The notes under the pieces were generated by a model that searched no databases, was not told the DNA's origin, and saw only the letters and a list, made by a program, of their open reading frames with translations. Source: Stenocarpella maydis (Eukaryota > Ascomycota > Sordariomycetes > Diaporthales > Diaporthaceae). From it: a DNA stretch of 64,000 nt. This document shows positions 59,526 to 64,000 of the stretch, piece after piece; within the stretch, counting starts at the first letter, position 1, and each line of letters begins with the position of its first letter. The stretch lies in the NCBI GenBank assembly GCA_002270565.1, contig NQMI01000170.1:1-64000 (forward strand), written 5' to 3'. The translations under genes and the position numbers were made by a program.

Positions 59526-60236
59526 GTTTTGTCCCTCATGTGAAAGCAAATGCTGCTGGGAAAGACGACTAGAGTACTCCACAGCCTCGATCAAGAGACA
59601 TGAATGCATCCATGATTGGAACTGCCAGCTGGGTGATCAAAGCTTGCCTTTTCTCGCAAAGGCCCGTGACAGTCATCGCGCCCCGTCTTCTTTCAAATTG
59701 CTCGTTCTCGGCTGCAAAATCGCACCTGTCCTCCTCATGGTCCAGGAATATTGTCGTACATCATCTCTTGCAAATACTATCCGGTGGATGTTGGGGATCC
59801 TTCAGGCTGTGCTGCTCTGTATGTGCGTAATCGAGACACAGCCCCAGATCGTGCAAACTTGGCCAACGGGTATCATATCATGACGAGAAAGGCTGATCGG
59901 TACTGATTTGTTGGTCAACCCAAACCTCCACAGACAAATGATGATATATGGTCATCAATGAAAAGCGTGATCCTCAGCGAAGATGCTCATATGTCCCTCT
60001 CCAATGCCAAAGGAGCATGATTCATCTCTCCGTTGCAGATGTCCGGGTACCGGCGTCCCCAATGAGACCGATGGGGAAGGCCGTTTCAGCACCACCCTAA
60101 ATCCGGTATTATGGATCTCTGAGGCGGGAGCAACTCTCCAGATCCACTTTCTTGCCCATCCATCCAGCGATATTCCACAATGTCGAGTGCCACTGCAACC
60201 CAGGGTCTCCTGGGCAAACAGTTTCGTAAGCATGTA

Positions 60237-63200
60237 TTAGACCTGAGCCCGGACTGACCCTGTGATCATCTGAGAGCTCTGGAAATCAAACTCTAGCACC
60301 TTGTATATCGGGTGCCCCAGCGCCCATGTGCCCGTCTCCTTGGACAACACGCTGCTGTAGAACTGAAGCAGATAACCAAGGCCAGTCTTGCTCGGGGTTG
60401 CTGATGTTGCGTCCTCGATAGCGAGCGAGCGGAAGTCCCTGTACATGCCAGGGTTGAATTTTGACACCAAGAATGGTGCCCAGAACTTGTAAAGTCTCCT
60501 CATCTCTTCCGGAACCTCTCCTGGAGCTGCAGACCGACGCAACTCCAAAGCCCTTGCTAGAACATCCGTGTACTTCTCGGTAATCTTATCACCAGAAGCC
60601 TGTGCCCGCGAACCATCAACTCGGTAATACTCAGGAGAGGTCGAGACAGCTTCATCCGTGACCGGGCCCAGCTCAGGACTGTGCAAGTGGTCAGCGGATG
60701 ATGACCCCGAGTATGGGATGCACCCAGGTACTCACGTGTTCAAGGCATCTGGGCTGGCATGGGCCCCATTGGTTGCGGCACCATTCGAGTCCTCGACGCC
60801 AACGTGAGTGTCCCCGTTGGATAGCTTTCCGGCCTCCTGGGATTTCTTGGTCTGCCCCGGTGAGACGACGTGCAGCTTGGCAACATCGTCATCTGAGAAT
60901 TTGGTGCCATCCCGCAGGGCATCCTTGACCCAAGGGGGCTGTGCCTGGTTGGCAACAGCAGCGGGAGAGAAATCTTTATAGGCGAGGCCATTCCCAGGTG
61001 CAAACTCGGGCACAGCAGCATTCAGCTGGGAATCATCAGCATGGAAGGGTCCGTTGACTTGTCCGCCGTTGACACCCTGGTTGTTGTAACCTGGTCCGTT
61101 CACGTACCCCTGGTACATGTCTCCGGCAAATGAACCCCCATATGCTGGCGACGACATTGCCGGATATGCAAACGGCATGGAGCCCTGTGGAAGGTAGCCT
61201 GGTGTATGCATGTGCATATCATGTCTCGATTTCGTTTGGAAACTGGAAGGGCCAGGATTGCGAGCGTTCTCCCTCCTGTTGGGCTCGGGAAGAACATACA
61301 TCTCCCAGCCTTCTCGCTTCCGCAAGAGCTCATTCTTGCCATCGCCGAGGACGAACTCGATCGCCTCCGAGTCCATGCAAGCGTCTCGCACGTACTGCAG
61401 GTTCTGGTCCGATAATGTTTTCACTCGGGTGAAGCCGGCAATGACCTCCAGGGCTACAAACCCCTGCGAGTCCATGTTCTCCCTCAAGAACAAATCCTTG
61501 GGCAGGTTGGTATCGGAGAAGTAGTACTCGATCTGTGTTTTCAGGGCACTGTGGACCACAAAACCAAAGTCCGATGGTGGGAAGGCCCCAGGGAAAGCAG
61601 AATAGGGTGCTTGGGTGTAAGGCGAGAAAGGGCCGAACTCGGTATTCAGAGGCTGTACCGGCATCTTGGCGACGCCGTTCGAAGGGCCCTTGTAACCGTT
61701 GTTGATTGACGCAGGGCGACCGCGACCAGCTCGGCCTGAGCCGGGTCCTCCGTAAGAGAATCCGTTGGCGAAAGGAGCGGCGTTGTATGTGCTTGACCGA
61801 GGGCCGTGTCCGTTGCCCTGATATGCCTGTGAATATGACTGGCTGCCATTATGGCCGCCTCGGCCGTTGCCGTGTGCTCCTCTCCTAGGTCTCGCGTCCT
61901 TGTGGCCGGCGAGGCCTCCCTCCTTTCTTCCAGGCTCAGCGCCGTCCCCGCGAGAGCCGTTCTGCTGTCCACCGAAACCTTGGGTGAACTCGCCCTTGGA
62001 GCCCTTCGTTGCTTCATTCTTAGACGTGGAGTGCCAGTCGCCAGAGGCACCTGCGCGACGCTCGGTCGAAGCTGATGACTTGCGCATATCCCTGGTCTCG
62101 GCGGAGAATTTCTTCTTCTCGAAGGGCAATGTGTTGGTGCGCGGCGGAGCATCCTCCCTCGGCTTCCCTTGAGAATCGCCAGTGCAAGCGGACCCCTGGG
62201 TCTCCGGTGCGGCTTGCAGCTTGTCGCCAGAAGTGCTAGCGCTCGAAGGGTGGCCGGCCCGGCTGACAGAGTTCCGCCCAGGCTGCCCACCACCACGACC
62301 CTTGCTAGGGGGGCGTGTCTGCATCGGCGTTTCCCACTTGACGGAGGGGTTGATCTCCAGCTTCTGAACGTACTTTGGCCGGGTAGACTTGGTCTGTGAG
62401 CCCTCCTCCTGCTTGTCCTTGGATGGCGCATCCGACTCGGAAACCTTGCGCTTGCTGTCTTCAGCAGATGCGGTGTCAGGTGTTGGCCACAAAGACGCGT
62501 CCTGCACCGGGGGCACATTGCCATTGGTGACGTTCTCGCTCACCCTGCTCCCTCTCGGATTCCTCCGGGTTGCTTGTTCGTTGGCTGGACGTGACCCGTC
62601 GGCAGCCTTCGCGGGCCGAACGTTCTCAGAAGAATCGTGTTTGGCGTCAACGCCCTCGGAATTGCTAGTACCCTGGTTCGAGTCCTGAGGGGCGGCTTTG
62701 GTCGGTGCCTCGTTGCCAGCTGGGGCAGGAGTCACGCTAGGCTGTCGTGCCTTCGCGGCAGCGGCCCGCTGTGCCCATACATTGACGGTCGGGGGCGGGG
62801 CTTCGAAGAGCTTCACAGGGACTGCGTCTTTCTCCTGCTCCTGCTGGATTTGTTCGCCCTCGGCATCCTTGTCTGAGTTTTTGCCCTTCTTGCCTTTGCG
62901 GCCTTTTCTAGAATCCGAGACCTCACTTGGGCGATTTGACGGACGGGACGTCTTGTCGCCTGTCGTGCTTTGCGCACCGTTCTTGGACGCCTCCTCTGGG
63001 CGAGCCATGACCGTAGACTCGGACACGGCGGAAGTGGCAGAGCCGTTGGAGTCGGCAGTATTGGCTACCTCTGAATGGCCTTTCGAGGCGACGGACTCGA
63101 GGTCGACTTCGGAGCTCTTGACAGACTCTGAGACCTCGGAGGTGGTCGAGAAGGTCTTTGCCGAGGCATCTGCCGCTGTGGTGACGGAGCTGCTGTCGTC

Positions 63201-63305
63201 CTTGACTGGGTCGACGGGGGCAGGGCTCGCAGCAGACTGCGCATCGGGCTGGGCGGCGTTGCAACCCTTGGCAGCTTGCGCATACGAGAAGGTAGTGGCC
63301 GACAT
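60237..63305 (-). CDS. La-motif RNA-binding protein (LARP1/Sro9-like)
   Basis: Exons are 60736-63305 and 60237-60678 (1003 aa), with a 57-bp intron (GTGAGT donor, GCTGACC branch, CAG). The protein starts MSATTFSYAQAAKG, the usual beginning of fungal Sro9/LARP1 homologues. It is then disordered, rich in Ser, Ala, Gly, Lys and Arg, for ~600 residues (NVWAQRAAAAKARQ, RGG-like RGGGQPGR and RAGRGRPASI patches). The La motif follows: LKTQIEYYFSDTNLPKDLFL, REN-MDSQGFVALEVIAGFTR, VRDACMDSEAIEFVLGD. The C-terminal part, across the intron, has YKFWAPFLVSKFNPGMYRDF and GLGYLLQFYSSVL, which resembles DM15-like LARP1 sequence (less certain). It probably binds mRNA or poly(A) and modulates translation in the cytoplasm. 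ATG 63305 is the first in-frame ATG, although the frame stays open another 327 nt upstream from a GTG. Confidence 0.9.
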
Positions 63306-64000
63306 GGTGTCCAATGTGGAGTGCTTGAGTGGTGTGAATTGACTCACTGCAGGCACTGGGTGGTGGTTGGCCTGCAACAGCAATACGCAGTTGCAGCCCA
63401 GCCTGGGGTGAGGGGGTGGTAGGGTCGAAGTGTCCCACGCACGTAGGCGCGCCTCAAGCGAGGAACACAAGACGGACAATGTTGCGCGGATGTAGGGGGC
63501 AGGTGATAGCCTCGGCCGCGAAACCAGGAGGGGAACGAGCGCGGGTGGGCTGGTGTTCTGATGGACTTCAAATTCGCGAGTGGGGAGATTGTCCCGGGAA
63601 GGCGTGGTGTCCAGGCCGCCGTAGGTGTCCACTGCGAAACAGGTCGGGTCTGGTAATGTGGTGAGCTCCGAGGGAGAGACAAGCCAAACCGGGCTGAGGC
63701 AGGCTCGGAAGTGAAGAATGTGTACGGAATACCACTCGAGGTTCTGCTTTTCTCTGTTGGGGCGCGGGGCTGTCGGGAAGCCCTAGGACAGGACAGAGAA
63801 TTTCAAGGTTGACTGACGATAAACAACCGACGACCAACGAGCGGCACGAGCAGGACGGGTTGGAGACAGCAGGTGTCGTTGTTGTTGGGTCGAGCCGACA
63901 GACAGAAGAAGCACGAAACCAAAGTCTCGAGGTAGACCAGGCAGGCAGGCAGGCAGGCAGGCAAAAATTGGTGGGTTCTGCTGGCTGGGCCGGGCTGCTC
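63306..64000. promoter_or_regulatory. Upstream region of the LARP gene
   Basis: About 700 bp upstream of the LARP start, ending at the window edge. On the coding strand it is pyrimidine-rich close to the ATG. It holds a GGCA array at 63937-63963. No other gene seen. Confidence 0.4.
63937..63963 (+). repeat. (GGCA)n microsatellite
   Basis: About six GGCA units in the far upstream region of the LARP gene. Third occurrence of the same tetramer array in this window. Confidence 0.9.

Overview
The window is nuclear DNA of a filamentous ascomycete, most likely a Sordariomycete. It has many short spliceosomal introns (40-162 bp) with GTRNGT donors and CTRAC/CTGAC-type branch points, long GC-rich intergenic spacers, and proteins typical of Pezizomycotina: a Zn2Cys6 regulator, an RTA1-like protein, a DUF3824 protein and a single-pass 'glycoprotease family' protein. 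There are no bacterial or plasmid features and no CRISPR array. I found no tRNA or rRNA gene by eye.

Layout. 1-1.9 kb: AT-rich, RIP-like remains of a repeated element. 2.4-3.9 kb (-): a Mnn10-type Golgi mannosyltransferase. 8.3-11.4 kb (+): a large single-pass membrane protein whose 3' end is frameshifted. 11.8-12.4 kb (-): a bZIP factor. 15.3-18.3 kb (+): a six-exon Zn2Cys6 factor. 19.0-20.6 kb (-): an RTA1-like seven-helix protein. 22.3-24.4 kb (+): RRN3. 24.8-26.1 kb (-): THO subunit TEX1. 27.0-30.5 kb (+): RIC1. 30.8-33.3 kb (-): a phosphate:H+ symporter-family MFS transporter with seven exons. 33.7 kb: an assembly gap between duplicated contig ends. 35.0-36.4 kb (+): a protein I do not recognise. 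39.1-40.3 kb (-): a C2H2 factor. 40.3-48.1 kb: a gene-empty, GC-rich stretch. 48.1-50.0 kb (-) and 50.5-52.5 kb (+): PRP31 and CLF1, head to head. 54.8-57.0 kb (-): a DUF3824 protein. 57.7-58.0 kb: a 9-bp minisatellite. 60.2-63.3 kb (-): a La-motif (LARP/Sro9-like) protein.

Many of the genes are housekeeping genes of gene expression: Pol I initiation (RRN3), mRNP export (TEX1), splicing (PRP31, CLF1) and RNA binding/translation (the LARP). A second group acts in membranes and the Golgi (Mnn10-like, RIC1, RTA1-like, MFS). The third group is four putative or clear regulators with long non-coding flanks. Exon boundaries were worked out by hand from splice consensus and reading-frame continuity. 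Every multi-exon model given as complete closes in frame.

I saw no clearly novel system. The best leads are the stop-free intron in PRP31, the PRP31/CLF1 divergent pair, the multi-frame minisatellite, the RIP-like repeat, a recurrent TAGTGTAG octamer between genes, and a group of likely G-run undercalls in the assembly.
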